From Mixophyes australis (Eukaryota; Chordata; Amphibia; Anura; Limnodynastidae), in the NCBI GenBank assembly GCA_036250195.1, contig JAVHZZ010000067.1, positions 62,001 through 126,000 of the forward strand: DNA of 64,000 nucleotides, given 5' to 3'. The notes under the pieces were generated by a model that was not told where the DNA came from, made no database searches, and worked only from the letters and a program-made list of their open reading frames with translations. Made by a program: the position numbers and the translations under genes. Position 1 is the stretch's first letter; each line of letters begins with the position of its first letter. Shown here in pieces: positions 62,942 through 64,000 of the stretch.

Positions 62942-64000
62942 ACCGTTGGGACACATTTTTTGAGACCTGCTTTTAGTAACTTTTTTTATTAAATAATGAA
63001 GAGCTCTGAAAGTAACCATGTTTTGAATAATTTTCCTAACAACAGATTGATCGCTAAGTCTGACAAGAGACAGAAAAATGAGTGAAGACAAGCCTGTCAT
63101 CCGCAGTTCTTCCAGATGTAAGAAAAATATAAATGTGTTCATTAGGGCGGGAAACCCAGTGGTAATATCAAACAAGAATTTAATACGGACATTTAGGGCA
63201 CCCAGTGGTACACCCAGCACCCCCCATCCCCCATCTTTCATGTAAGTCCGATGTAACTTGTTGAGTCCTGAAGCCGCTGTCAGCATGTTCTGTTACAGAC
63301 AGATAGCGCTCACCTTCCGGTCCTGCCCTGGTCTCTGGCTGTAGGAGAGCAAACTGCCAGTAAGGGGTAAGAGAAGAACTGCTCCGGGCCCTGACAGGAG
63401 AGTTTGCAGGGTAGTTTGTTTTCTATGATTGTCAGCAAATTATGGCTCCATTTCTGTGTTTATTAACAGATTATGGCCCCGTTTTCTATGACTGATGCTA
63501 TAATCCGGTGACAATTTTTAAGGTTATCACTAAATATTATATGGGAGCTGCTTTACATATATAAAATAGCAGATTTCCTCCAACTGGATATGGGCTTTTT
63601 CTGGTAAGATATATTTTGGTTCCTCCCTATATCATGTTTGCGCCAATGCCTCTCAGTATGTGTTTTTTTCTTGTTTATGGTATAGTTTCACCACAATTGA
63701 TAAGCAGTATGGTAGTTACCTCCCAAATGTCCCAATTTCAGCAGAAGAGTCCCGAATTTAGGGCTCTGTCCACTATCCTGCCCGGGGACATATTTGTCCA
63801 GCTTGTGGGAATGTTTGGATAAGGGCGATAGCTAATGACCACGCCCTCACTGTGCCTTGATCACGCCCCATCAAGATGTGGTCATGTTTGTCTACTTTGT
63901 ATGTCCCTGTATTTTGTATACTCTGTTTTTCCCAATACCTGTTCTGACGATCACTGTGTTATATTACATATCAACTACGATAGTAATAATAATTAATGGG
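62942..64000. other. Right end of copy B, no gene recognised
   Basis: Matches 16,454-17,493 closely. A 128-codon minus-strand open frame (62,900-63,286) is shared with copy A but shows no domain. A small insertion (GAATTTAGGGCTCTGTCC at about 63,753) distinguishes copy B. The duplication continues beyond the window. Confidence 0.45.

Larger units (their letters stand above)
53145..64000 (+). repeat. Segmental duplication, copy B (contains a hAT insertion)
   Basis: Homologous to 12,216-17,493 in the same orientation and continuing to the window end. The extra length is explained by hAT element 2 plus TSD (5,530 bp) and small indels. Shared landmarks include the hAT relic, the two 420-bp direct repeats (about 55,136-55,557 and 56,006-56,427), the MITE and the sequence around 16,800/63,290. 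Confidence 0.93.

Overview
The window is vertebrate nuclear DNA, most likely from an anuran amphibian with a large, repeat-rich genome. The evidence is a KRAB-type zinc-finger gene with the linker exons I associate with frogs, spliced GT-AG genes, and a TE mix of L1-like LINEs, a chromodomain Ty3/Gypsy element, DIRS/Ngaro tyrosine-recombinase retroelements, hAT elements and many MITEs. The species call is inference. There is nothing bacterial, no CRISPR array, and I recognised no tRNA or rRNA gene.

Layout. 0.9-8.9 kb: a KRAB/C2H2 zinc-finger pseudogene on the minus strand, with L1 ORF1 and ORF2 relics and a MITE in its introns. 9.0-12.2 kb: a possible divergent promoter, a 34-bp minisatellite and unassigned DNA. 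12.2-17.5 kb: copy A of a segmental duplication; copy B starts at 53,145 and runs off the right end. 17.9-26.7 kb: a plus-strand gene I do not recognise, built from five tandemly duplicated, phase 0-0 exons of 57-60 nt plus flanking exons. 27.5-37.4 kb: DIRS/Ngaro relics (RT, tyrosine recombinase, SGNH hydrolase), split by a young chromovirus at 27,730-33,253 that has intact gag and pol, a 5-bp TSD and 643-bp LTRs with about three differences. 37.9-39.8 kb: a minus-strand relic with a SCAN-like Gag. 40,662-48,162: a 7.5-kb hAT transposon with a perfect 8-bp TSD and an intact 998-residue BED transposase. 49-53 kb: MITEs, a zinc-finger relic and a Ngaro RT relic. 53.1-64.0 kb: duplication copy B, into which a second, 5.5-kb hAT element (56,500-62,021) inserted; copy A preserves the empty site.

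How the parts work together. The chromovirus shows its expression programme in sequence: two X-box-like palindromes in U3, a TATA-like box, a 10-nt complementarity between the inferred RNA 5' end and the primer-binding site (Tf1/sushi-style self-priming), and a G GGA AAC slippery heptamer with a hairpin between gag and pol. Both hAT elements share a 5' module (TCTCGCGATA followed by TATAAAT) and both carry long tandem arrays with higher-order structure. The most novel items are the tandem-exon gene, the satellite-like arrays inside hAT elements, and the occupied/empty site pairs that order the events.
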